Positions 51,317 through 58,937 of a stretch of DNA of 64,000 nucleotides are shown here, piece after piece. Position numbers and translations under genes: made by a program. The stretch spans positions 40,656 to 104,655 of IMG/VR virus record IMGVR_UViG_3300032236_000548, one strand, 5' to 3'. How positions within the stretch are numbered: position 1 is the stretch's first letter; each line of letters begins with the position of its first letter. This DNA comes from a virus. A model generated the notes under the pieces. That model did not search any database, was not told the origin of the DNA, and saw only the letters and a program-made list of their open reading frames with translations.

Positions 51317-53923
51317 ATGAACTTAAGAGACTTAATGACTAAACTTGATACAATTTCAGAAGCAGATTCTACTGGCCGTATCGATTATAAAGCCAATCAA
51401 GCCCAAGATGCTAAAGAGAAGGCAATTGCCGATGTTAAACAAATGGCAAGTACACCGTTGAATAGCATTCCTCGTTTTGGTGTTGCTATTGATCCAAAAA
51501 CTGGACAAATTTTCTACGGTGATGCTGGCGGAGAAACTGGTAACCCATCACCAAAAGGTTATCCATACAAGTGGATGCAACCAAACGGTCCAGCCGAAAG
51601 TGTTAGAGATGGCAATCGTATTCGTGCATCAGGTTTAGAAATTGTAGAAAAGAATGGTTATGCTTATGTCGATCCTACTAAACTTGCAACAATTGGTGAC
51701 GGTGGTGGTGGCAAACCTGATAACAAACCAGTAGGTCCACAAGGTAAAGATACAAGTGCAGACGATGCCGCAAAGTTAGAAGCATTGACAAATCAATTAG
51801 ATGCACTATTGCAAGGCGGTGGCGGTGGACAGCCTGTAACTCCACATCCTCATATTCCTCCAAAGATCGATCCTAAGACTGGAAAACCATTTAATTGGAA
51901 GGAACTTGCGGCCGCTGGTGCAGTAAGTGCGATGCCAGGAGCAATGGTTGGCGGACTACCAGGTGCGGCTCTTACTGGTGCAACTGGCGCCGGTGTCGAT
52001 GCATATCATCAACTACATAAAGAAGGTAAAGAATATAGTATTGCTCAAGCATTAGTTGAAAGTTTTGATTATCAATTAAATGAAAAGCAATCCTGGATGG
52101 GAGATATTCCAGGCGCTAACTATGATGCATCATTTGGTGTTAAACAACCTGAAGCTCCTGTATACGATCCTAATCAAAAATATAGAGATGCATTAGCAAA
52201 TCAAGATAAAGTAGCGGCTGAAAAGAAAGCCGCATCTGATGCTAGATTAAAATCAATGATGCCCGAACCAACAGCACCTGCTACAACAGCTCCGGCTAAG
52301 ACAGCTCCTAATTTTGGTGGCGGTCAAATGCAAGGTAACGTATCTAGTGTCAAATACGACGCACCAAACTTAACAAAAGTTGCACCGTCTAGTGCTGCCG
52401 CAGGTGCAGAAACAAAGATTGCTACCAGTTTAGAAAAAGCTGGTGTGCCAATTGCTAAAAATGCCGAACAAGCTGCCGCAACTGTTGCCGCTAAAGCTGG
52501 TACTAAAGCCGGTGGAAAGATTTTAAGTAAACTAATTCCTGGTGTTGGATTAGTTGTAGGTACTATCGATGCCGTTAAACGTGCTCAAGAAGGCGACTGG
52601 ACTGGGGCCGCAATGGCAGGTGCTAGTGGTTTATTGAGTTTAGTACCAGGTGTAGGTGGTGCAGTTGCTATGGGATTAGATGCCGCTAACATTGCACGTG
52701 ACTACAAAGCTGGCAAATTTAGTTCCGACGGCGGCGCTGGTGGTGGTGGCGCACACGGTGGTTCTACTACCGGCGGTGATGCAAAACTAGTTCAATTACA
52801 AAAAATAATTGGAGCTAAACCAGATGGGTTGATGGGGCCGGAAACTAGCGAAAAGCTAAAAGCATGGCAACAAAAGAATGGTATTAAAGTAGACGGTCAA
52901 CCAGGCCCAGAAACTTATGGCAAAGCTGGTATTAAAGAAGAACAAGTTACTGTTGCAGAAAGTATCCGCAACATGCAACAACGTCTACAGTTAATTGAAA
53001 CTAAAGCACAGATTAAACAAAAACTAGAACAACGCTATCACTTAGACGAGTACTGCTACATGTACAATAGTCGTGGTGAGCAAATTACAGACTTAGTTGA
53101 AATTGCTGTTATTAACGAAGCATATGCAAACGGTGAAGTTGATATCGACGAAGGTGTTTGGAGTGACTTGTTTAAGGGCGGAATGGAATACGGCGGTAAA
53201 GCTCTAAAAGGTATTAAAGACTTTACAGGTGCCGCAGTTAAAGGCGGCGCAAGTCCAGCGGCAGCAGAAAGATTAGCAGGACAGGCTGGTATTACTGGTG
53301 CTAAGAAAGCTGGTTTGAAAACTGGTGCGGCTATTGCTAAAAATCCAATTAAAGCAGCCTTAGGTGCTACAGCATTAGGCGCAGGTGCCGGTTTAGCATT
53401 AGGCGGCGGCAAACCTACAACTACTACAGACACCGGAGGTGGTGGCGGTGGTGGAGGTGGTGGCGGTGGTGGTGGAGGTGGTGGTTCACAAACCGGCACA
53501 ACTGATACTCCAGCAACTCCTACTGATCCAAAGATCCAAGAGATTATCAAGCAAATGAAAGAGTTAATGATGTCGCACGGTGATGAACCAAACCCAGCAC
53601 CAATTTGGGTACAAGCAACATCACATGCTCAAGCAGTTATTGATAAAGCTGAACATGCTAGCAAAGAACAAACTGCTTCCGATGCCAAAGCTTCTCAAGC
53701 AGACAAGACTGCGGTAGCAGGTGCTACTCCAACAACTACTCCAGATAGTGGTCAAGCTGGTAGCCCAGCTGGAACAACTGGTACTCCAAAATCAAATGCA
53801 GTTAATGTTAGTGGAGCGGCAGATATTCCAGGAGTCAAAAGCGATAAACAAGATTCAACAGTGAAAGTTTATAAAGAAGATGATGAACTAGCTCGTTGGT
53901 TAAGAATCGCCCGCGGACAGTAA
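51317..53923 (+). CDS. large internal protein with peptidoglycan-binding domain
   Basis: An 868-residue protein with a leader MNLRDLMTKLDTISEAD (ISE as possible cleavage site) after AGGAAG. It holds a PG_binding_1-like domain at about 490-530 (LVQLQKIIGAKPDGLMGPET, then KLKAWQQKNG, KVDGQPGPETYGK), two Gly/Ala-rich hydrophobic blocks (about 195-225 and 395-465) that could insert in membranes, and a run of 17 glycines at 707-723. Such a mix suits an ejected protein that crosses the envelope with the DNA. No enzyme motif was found. A terminator follows the stop. Confidence 0.65.
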   Translation: MNLRDLMTKLDTISEADSTGRIDYKANQAQDAKEKAIADVKQMASTPLNSIPRFGVAIDPKTGQIFYGDAGGETGNPSPKGYPYKWMQPNGPAESVRDGNRIRASGLEIVEKNGYAYVDPTKLATIGDGGGGKPDNKPVGPQGKDTSADDAAKLEALTNQLDALLQGGGGGQPVTPHPHIPPKIDPKTGKPFNWKELAAAGAVSAMPGAMVGGLPGAALTGATGAGVDAYHQLHKEGKEYSIAQALVESFDYQLNEKQSWMGDIPGANYDASFGVKQPEAPVYDPNQKYRDALANQDKVAAEKKAASDARLKSMMPEPTAPATTAPAKTAPNFGGGQMQGNVSSVKYDAPNLTKVAPSSAAAGAETKIATSLEKAGVPIAKNAEQAAATVAAKAGTKAGGKILSKLIPGVGLVVGTIDAVKRAQEGDWTGAAMAGASGLLSLVPGVGGAVAMGLDAANIARDYKAGKFSSDGGAGGGGAHGGSTTGGDAKLVQLQKIIGAKPDGLMGPETSEKLKAWQQKNGIKVDGQPGPETYGKAGIKEEQVTVAESIRNMQQRLQLIETKAQIKQKLEQRYHLDEYCYMYNSRGEQITDLVEIAVINEAYANGEVDIDEGVWSDLFKGGMEYGGKALKGIKDFTGAAVKGGASPAAAERLAGQAGITGAKKAGLKTGAAIAKNPIKAALGATALGAGAGLALGGGKPTTTTDTGGGGGGGGGGGGGGGGGSQTGTTDTPATPTDPKIQEIIKQMKELMMSHGDEPNPAPIWVQATSHAQAVIDKAEHASKEQTASDAKASQADKTAVAGATPTTTPDSGQAGSPAGTTGTPKSNAVNVSGAADIPGVKSDKQDSTVKVYKEDDELARWLRIARGQ
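53435..53485 (+). repeat. GGN trinucleotide tract encoding 17 glycines
   Basis: Seventeen Gly codons (GGA, GGT and GGC mixed) in a row within the gene at 51317. Mixed third bases reduce slippage but in-frame length change is still possible. It makes a flexible hinge between the Ala/Gly block and the C-terminal part. Confidence 0.85.
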
Positions 53924-53926
53924 AAT

Positions 53927-53952
53927 AAATGGCAGACTAGTTCTGCCATTTT
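53927..53952 (+). terminator. rho-independent terminator after the internal-protein cluster
   Basis: AAATGGCAGA at 53927-53936, loop CTAGT, TCTGCCATTT at 53942-53951, then T. It is followed by TTTTCACCT-like bases, as is the terminator at 34426. Confidence 0.8.
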
Positions 53953-53974
53953 CACCTCTAAAATTTCTTAAAGG

Positions 53975-54003
53975 TTGATTTTGTAAGATAAGTAGTTTAT
54001 AAT
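53975..54003 (+). promoter_or_regulatory. sigma70-type promoter for dsbA-like/polymerase operon
   Basis: TTGATT at 53975-53980, a 17-base spacer and TATAAT at 53998-54003, followed by AAAGGAG for the gene at 54026. It sits 23 bases after the terminator stem. Confidence 0.7.
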
Positions 54004-54025
54004 AGGCAAATAAAGGAGAATTAAT

Positions 54026-54283
54026 ATGGCAGGTCGTTCATACGGTGCAGAAGAAAAGGCAAAATTAGAGCGTTTGATTTCGGAAGGTAGTACAGTACTA
54101 CGTGAAATTGAAGACTTATCAGAAGGCTTAAAAGAAACTGTTAAAGCAGTTGCAGAAGAACTACAGGTAAAACCTAGTGTTATTAATCGTGCTATTAAGA
54201 TTGCTCATAAAGGCGATTGGAGTTCGCATAACGAAGACTGGGAAGAAATTGAAGCAATTTTGGATATCACCAAGCGTATCTAA
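54026..54283 (+). CDS. small helical protein, DsbA-like
   Basis: An 85-residue acidic, all-helical protein (LERLISEGSTVLREIEDLSE, then VKAVAEELQVKPSVINRAIK). Length and the second half resemble T4 DsbA, a small double-stranded-DNA-binding protein linked to late promoters; the helix-turn-helix-like part is about 45-70. The match is from memory and weak in the first half. It leads the operon to the DNA polymerase. Confidence 0.5.
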   Translation: MAGRSYGAEEKAKLERLISEGSTVLREIEDLSEGLKETVKAVAEELQVKPSVINRAIKIAHKGDWSSHNEDWEEIEAILDITKRI

Positions 54284-54305
54284 TAAGTATTGCTAGGAAA
54301 GGTCG

Positions 54306-54360
54306 GCGGACCATAATCCGCACAAAGGGTATTTGCAAGCCTAAAATTGCAATGGAGAAG
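54306..54360 (+). promoter_or_regulatory. putative translational operator before DNA polymerase
   Basis: Two short hairpins in the 82-base leader: GCGGA, loop CCATAA, TCCGC at 54306-54321; and TTGCAA, 8-base loop GCCTAAAA, TTGCAA at 54333-54352. The second abuts the TGGAGAAG ribosome site. T4 gp43 represses its own translation by binding a hairpin with an 8-base loop at this place. Confidence 0.45.
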
Positions 54361-54365
54361 AAACT

Positions 54366-57035
54366 ATGTCTTATGTAGACGCATGGTTTGACCGCGAGAA
54401 CGACATCGTTAAAGTGGTTGAACGCAACAAGAAAGGCGATAGGGAATTTAGAGACATTCCTGTACGCCATACATTTTATGTAAAAGACCCACGCGGCAAA
54501 TTTCAATCAATCTATGGAGATGCACTAACACGCATTGTCTGTAAGAACACAAAAGAACTACGCAAAGAACAAGCCATTAACAGTGGCAAGGAAATGTTTG
54601 AATCAGACATTAATCCAATCTTTGTAACATTAAGTGAAAACTATCTTAATCAAGATGCTCCAAAATTAAATGTAGCATTTTTCGATATTGAGGTAGATTT
54701 CGATCCAGAGCGAGGCTATGCTAGTCCAGACGATGCATTTATGCCAATTACTGCGATTGCAATCTACCTACAATGGTTAGAGACTATGGTATGTTTAGCA
54801 ATTCCGCCTAAAGGTTTAAAGATGGAAAATGCTAAGGAAATGGTTAAAGAATTTCCTAATACTATGTTGTTTGATAACGAAGCAGATTTACTAGATACGT
54901 TTTTAGATTTAATTAAAGACGCAGATATTATTAGTGGTTGGAATAGCGAAGGCTTCGATATCCCGTATACTACTAACCGCGTTACAAAAGTTTTAAGCAA
55001 AGAAGATACTAGACGTTTTTGTTTGTTTGATCAGTTTCCAAAAAAACGTGAATACGAAAAGTTTGGTCGTCAAAGTACAACATACGATTATATCGGTCGT
55101 GTACACTTAGACTATCTAGAGCTATATCGTAAGTACACATATGAAGAACGCCATAGCTATCGACTAGATGCTATTGCCGAATATGAACTAGGCAAACGTA
55201 AAACACAATACGAAGGCACTTTGGATCAGTTATACAACAATGACTTTAAAACATTTGTTGAATACAACATCAATGACTGTAAACTGCTTGACGATTTAGA
55301 CAAGAAGTTAAAGTTTATGGATCTTGCCAATACGCTGGCTCATGAAAATACAGTATTGCTCCAAACAACTATGGGCGCAGTTGCGGTTACTGAACAAGCT
55401 ATTATTAACGAATCTCATCGCCGAGGTTTTCAAGTTCCTAATAGAACTAAAATGAGCGAGCGTGAAGAAAATACTGCGGCCGCTGGTGCGTATGTTGCAT
55501 ATCCTAAAGAAGGCATACACGACTGGATTGGATCTTTAGATATTAACTCACTGTATCCATCAGCTATTCGTGCGTTAAACATGGGTCCTGAAACTATTAT
55601 CGGTCAGCTTCGTCAAACAATGACGGAAGAGTTTATTGAAGCACAGATGGCAAAGGGCAAATCATTTGCGGCTGCATGGGAAGGTATCTTTGGATCATTA
55701 GAATACACAGCAGTAATGGAACAAGAAATTGGAACTGACATTACTATTGACTGGGAAGATGGTTCTAGTGATATTCTAAGTGCCGCAGAAGTATACAGAC
55801 TTATTTTTGAAAGTAACCAGCCTTGGGTACTCAGTGCGAACGGAACAATCTTTACTTACGAGAAAGAAGGTATTATTCCTGGACTATTAAAACGTTGGTA
55901 TGCTGAACGTAAAGAGATGCAGGCCAAATTAAAAGAAGCAATCAAAGCTGGTAATAAGATTGAAGAAGAATACTGGGATAAACGACAACTAGTTAAGAAG
56001 ATTAATTTGAACAGTTTGTATGGTGCTATTCTTAACAGCGGCTGTCGCTTCTTTGATAAACGTATTGGTCAAAGTACGACACTTACTGGTCGACAAATTG
56101 TTCGTCATATGGCAGGTAAAGTAAATGAAATCATTGCTGGCGAATATGATTATCGCGGTAAGGCAGTTATATATGGCGATACGGACTCTTGTTACTTTAC
56201 AGCCTATACTACTTTGAAGAAAGATATCGACAAAGGACTTATTCCTTGGACTAAAGAAACTGTTATCCAACTATACGATACTATCGGAGAAGAAGTTAAT
56301 ACTACGTTCCCACAATTTATGTTGGATACATTCCATGTACCTAAAAGCCGCGGTGAAGTTATTAAAGCAGGACGTGAAATTGTCGGTAGTAAGAGTTTGT
56401 TTATTACTAAAAAACGTTATGCTGTTCTTTATTACGATAAAGAAGGCAAGCGTACTGACGTTGATGGCAAACCAGGCAAGATTAAAGCCATGGGCTTGGA
56501 TCTAAAACGTTCAGACACTCCTGAATTTATTCAAGACTTCTTAAGTGAAGTGTTGGAAATGGTACTTATGGGTAAACCTGAACAAGAAGTGTTGGATCAT
56601 ATTAGCGAGTTTCGTATGAGATTCAAGGGAAGACCAGGTTGGGAAAAAGGTTCGCCTAAACGTGCTAATAAAATTACCGAGTATAACGGTAAAGAAGTCA
56701 AGTCCGGCAAGACTAACATGCCTGGACACGTTCGTGCAAGTATTAACTGGAACACACTAAAGCGTATTTTCGACGACAAATACTCTATGAGTATTACTGA
56801 CGGTGCTAAAGTTATTGTTTGCAAGCTCAAACCTAACCCACTAGGCTTTACTAGTGTAGCATATCCAGTGGATGAGCTACGTTTACCACAGTGGTTTAAG
56901 GATCTACCGTTCGATCATGCAGAAATGGAACAGACAATTATCGATAATAAGTTAGAAAACTTAATCGGTGTATTGAAATGGGACATTGCTAGTACTGAAG
57001 AGAAGAACACATTTAACAGTTTATTCGAGTTCTAA
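54366..57035 (+). CDS. 43: family B DNA polymerase (gp43-like)
   Basis: An 889-residue replicative DNA polymerase like T4 gp43 (898 residues). The exonuclease motifs are FDIEVD at 106-111, SGWNSEGFDIPY and YNINDCKLL. The polymerase motifs are DINSLYPS from Asp392 (motif A), KKINLNSLYG (motif B) and YGDTDS at 603-608 (motif C), so both proofreading and synthesis sites are intact. It ends NTFNSLFEF, a likely clamp-binding tail as in T4. It has a GGAGAAG ribosome site beside a hairpin that may be a self-repression operator. Confidence 0.97.
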   Translation: MSYVDAWFDRENDIVKVVERNKKGDREFRDIPVRHTFYVKDPRGKFQSIYGDALTRIVCKNTKELRKEQAINSGKEMFESDINPIFVTLSENYLNQDAPKLNVAFFDIEVDFDPERGYASPDDAFMPITAIAIYLQWLETMVCLAIPPKGLKMENAKEMVKEFPNTMLFDNEADLLDTFLDLIKDADIISGWNSEGFDIPYTTNRVTKVLSKEDTRRFCLFDQFPKKREYEKFGRQSTTYDYIGRVHLDYLELYRKYTYEERHSYRLDAIAEYELGKRKTQYEGTLDQLYNNDFKTFVEYNINDCKLLDDLDKKLKFMDLANTLAHENTVLLQTTMGAVAVTEQAIINESHRRGFQVPNRTKMSEREENTAAAGAYVAYPKEGIHDWIGSLDINSLYPSAIRALNMGPETIIGQLRQTMTEEFIEAQMAKGKSFAAAWEGIFGSLEYTAVMEQEIGTDITIDWEDGSSDILSAAEVYRLIFESNQPWVLSANGTIFTYEKEGIIPGLLKRWYAERKEMQAKLKEAIKAGNKIEEEYWDKRQLVKKINLNSLYGAILNSGCRFFDKRIGQSTTLTGRQIVRHMAGKVNEIIAGEYDYRGKAVIYGDTDSCYFTAYTTLKKDIDKGLIPWTKETVIQLYDTIGEEVNTTFPQFMLDTFHVPKSRGEVIKAGREIVGSKSLFITKKRYAVLYYDKEGKRTDVDGKPGKIKAMGLDLKRSDTPEFIQDFLSEVLEMVLMGKPEQEVLDHISEFRMRFKGRPGWEKGSPKRANKITEYNGKEVKSGKTNMPGHVRASINWNTLKRIFDDKYSMSITDGAKVIVCKLKPNPLGFTSVAYPVDELRLPQWFKDLPFDHAEMEQTIIDNKLENLIGVLKWDIASTEEKNTFNSLFEF

Positions 57036-57036
57036 T

Positions 57037-57813
57037 ATGGAAATTATAATTGCAGGATACGGATTTGTCGGCAAAGCAGTAAGCGAGGGTATTAAACATG
57101 CTCATACTACTTGCATTGTTGATCCAAAATATACTACAGCCGAAATAAAACACTTTCCAATGGCTGATGGCATTGTCATTTGCGTAGGAACGCCTAGCGA
57201 TCCTACAGGCGATTGCGATGTTAGTCAAATTTATAGTGTTTTAGACGATACACCTATACATATACCAGTACTAATCAAGTCGACTGTTCCTCCAGATTAC
57301 TTGGAAAAGATTATGACAACATACAAAGATCATAGTATTTGTTATAGTCCTGAGTTTTTACGTGCGGCTACTGCTAATGAAGACTTTGCAAATCAAACAT
57401 ACATGGTGTTAGGTGGTGACGATCCAGAAGGCTTTTGGCATTCTGTGTTTCAATCCGCATTGCCTAACTGTAAAGTAATCTTTAATACTAGTATCACCGA
57501 AGCTAGTATGATCAAATATGCTACTAATTGCTTCTTAAGTGTTAAAGTAACCTTTTTTAATCAGCTATACGATACATGTAAGCAAAATGGTGCAGATTTT
57601 AACCTTGTAAGACAAGTACTACTACACGATAAACGTATTGGTAACAGTCATACTATGGTGCCTGGTACAGATGGAACACGTGGTTTTGGCGGCGCTTGCT
57701 TTCCAAAAGACACAAACGCATACATGTTATATTCAGATCGAGTAAATCAATCGCATACATTGGTCGAATCGGCAATAAAATATAACAAGAAAATAAGAAA
57801 AACATTGACATAG
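57037..57813 (+). CDS. UDP-glucose/GDP-mannose dehydrogenase-like, short form
   Basis: A 258-residue protein starting one base after the polymerase stop. It has the NAD-binding start MEIIIAGYGFVGKAV, the block CVGTPSDPTGDCD, KSTVPP, the Lys161/Asn164 pattern MIKYATNCFL and the catalytic Cys221 in GFGGACFPKD. These fit a nucleotide-sugar 6-dehydrogenase, which oxidises UDP-glucose to UDP-glucuronate. Normal members have 390-450 residues; the C-terminal UDP-binding domain is missing. It may use another substrate or be regulated differently. It sits between the polymerase and clamp genes. Confidence 0.85.
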   Translation: MEIIIAGYGFVGKAVSEGIKHAHTTCIVDPKYTTAEIKHFPMADGIVICVGTPSDPTGDCDVSQIYSVLDDTPIHIPVLIKSTVPPDYLEKIMTTYKDHSICYSPEFLRAATANEDFANQTYMVLGGDDPEGFWHSVFQSALPNCKVIFNTSITEASMIKYATNCFLSVKVTFFNQLYDTCKQNGADFNLVRQVLLHDKRIGNSHTMVPGTDGTRGFGGACFPKDTNAYMLYSDRVNQSHTLVESAIKYNKKIRKTLT

Positions 57814-57832
57814 TCACAAAAACCTATATAAT
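57805..57832 (+). promoter_or_regulatory. sigma70-type promoter for the clamp-dpdA operon
   Basis: TTGACA at 57805-57810, a 16-base spacer and TATAAT at 57827-57832, both perfect. The -35 box is in the last codons of the dehydrogenase-like gene. Confidence 0.75.
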
Positions 57833-57852
57833 AAGAAAACATGGAGAATCAT

Positions 57853-58584
57853 ATGAAAGACTTTTTACAAGATTTAGTATCACATACACACAGCCTGGGC
57901 TTTTTGCCTTTGGTAAAGATTTCGGCAAGCGAAAAAGAAACCGCTATCGAATCAATGGCTGAAGACCGTAGTGTTATTCTAAATGCAAAAACACACAATC
58001 CAGTAGATGCATTGGAAGGAACATTTGGTATGCCTAACTTAAACAAGCTAGACATCCATTTGAAGTGTCCAGAATACAAAGAGAACGCAACTATTAATGT
58101 TGTTAAGCAACAGCGCAATGGTGAAGATGTTCTTACTGGCTTACACTTTGCTAATAACACAGGCGACTTTGAAAACGACTATCGTTTTATGAGTTTGGAA
58201 GTTATTAACGACAAACTTAAGACTGTAAAATTCAAAGGTGCTAAGTGGGATATTGAATTTAGCCCAAGTGTTGCTAGTATTCAAAAATTAAAATTCCAGG
58301 CGGCTGCTCATAGCGAAGAACAAACATTCCAAGTTAGTACAGAAGACAATAACTTGGTATTCAGCTTCGGTGATGCTAGTACACATGCAGGTAGTTTTGT
58401 ATTCCATAGCGGAGTAAATGGCAAATTGCGTCAAACTTGGAGTTGGCCAGTTGCACAAGTTCAATCTATTTTGAACTTGCCCGGTGATGTTACAATGCGT
58501 ATTGCAGATGTAGGTGCATTAAACATTACTGTAGATAGCGGCATTGCAGTTTACGACTACATTTTGCCAGCACAATCTAAATAA
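57853..58584 (+). CDS. 45: sliding clamp (gp45-like)
   Basis: A 243-residue protein near the length of T4 gp45 (228). The acidic N-terminal part, the LNKLDIHLKCPEYKENATIN strand region and the end ADVGALNITVDSGIAVYDYI, then LPAQSK, fit the trimeric T4-type clamp, which tethers the polymerase and activates late transcription in T4. The ATG at 57853 is chosen over one at 57841, because GGAGAATCAT lies before it, the same leader as at 34472. The next gene starts inside its stop (TAATG). Confidence 0.85.
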   Translation: MKDFLQDLVSHTHSLGFLPLVKISASEKETAIESMAEDRSVILNAKTHNPVDALEGTFGMPNLNKLDIHLKCPEYKENATINVVKQQRNGEDVLTGLHFANNTGDFENDYRFMSLEVINDKLKTVKFKGAKWDIEFSPSVASIQKLKFQAAAHSEEQTFQVSTEDNNLVFSFGDASTHAGSFVFHSGVNGKLRQTWSWPVAQVQSILNLPGDVTMRIADVGALNITVDSGIAVYDYILPAQSK

Positions 58585-58937
58585 TGAACATTGAACAGAT
58601 AGCTTACGCCACCATAGCATGGATGGTGCTCACATTTATAACATATACTCATTGTAGATGGAGTAACATAAAATCATGCTATGGCATGTGGTTTACAAAG
58701 GAGTACTGGACCAGTTATAATATTGTAGATGCGTTAAGCTGGTTAGCAAAAGCAATGATTATTATTCCAGGGTTAATCTTTGGAGTACAAATATGGCAAC
58801 TATATTGGATTGCGTTAATCACATCTGTTGCACTTATATGGGCAAGCTATAAAAGATTTAGTCCAACCGTAGTTGGCTTTAATACAATATGGTGTTGGAT
58901 TAGTTGCATGGTGCTAGCACAACATTTGGTAAAATAA
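58584..58937 (+). CDS. membrane protein, about four TM helices
   Basis: A 117-residue hydrophobic protein with likely helices at about 4-22, 48-68, 71-88 and 95-113 and few charges. It overlaps the clamp stop and the DpdA-like start (TAATG on both sides), so it is made together with them. Three Cys and many Trp are scattered without a motif. The function is unknown; its fixed place suggests that it belongs to the same module as the DpdA-like gene. Confidence 0.6.
   Translation: MNIEQIAYATIAWMVLTFITYTHCRWSNIKSCYGMWFTKEYWTSYNIVDALSWLAKAMIIIPGLIFGVQIWQLYWIALITSVALIWASYKRFSPTVVGFNTIWCWISCMVLAQHLVK

Noticed and set aside
53056-53550. A 164-residue minus-strand frame with a long proline run
   Set aside because: The prolines are the reverse complement of the glycine codon tract of the gene at 51317. 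No ribosome site or homology.
54284-54365. A tRNA-like structure in the polymerase leader
   Set aside because: Two short hairpins are present but no acceptor stem, T loop or CCA-type end. Elsewhere in the window no tRNA was recognised by eye; a tRNAscan-SE run would be decisive.
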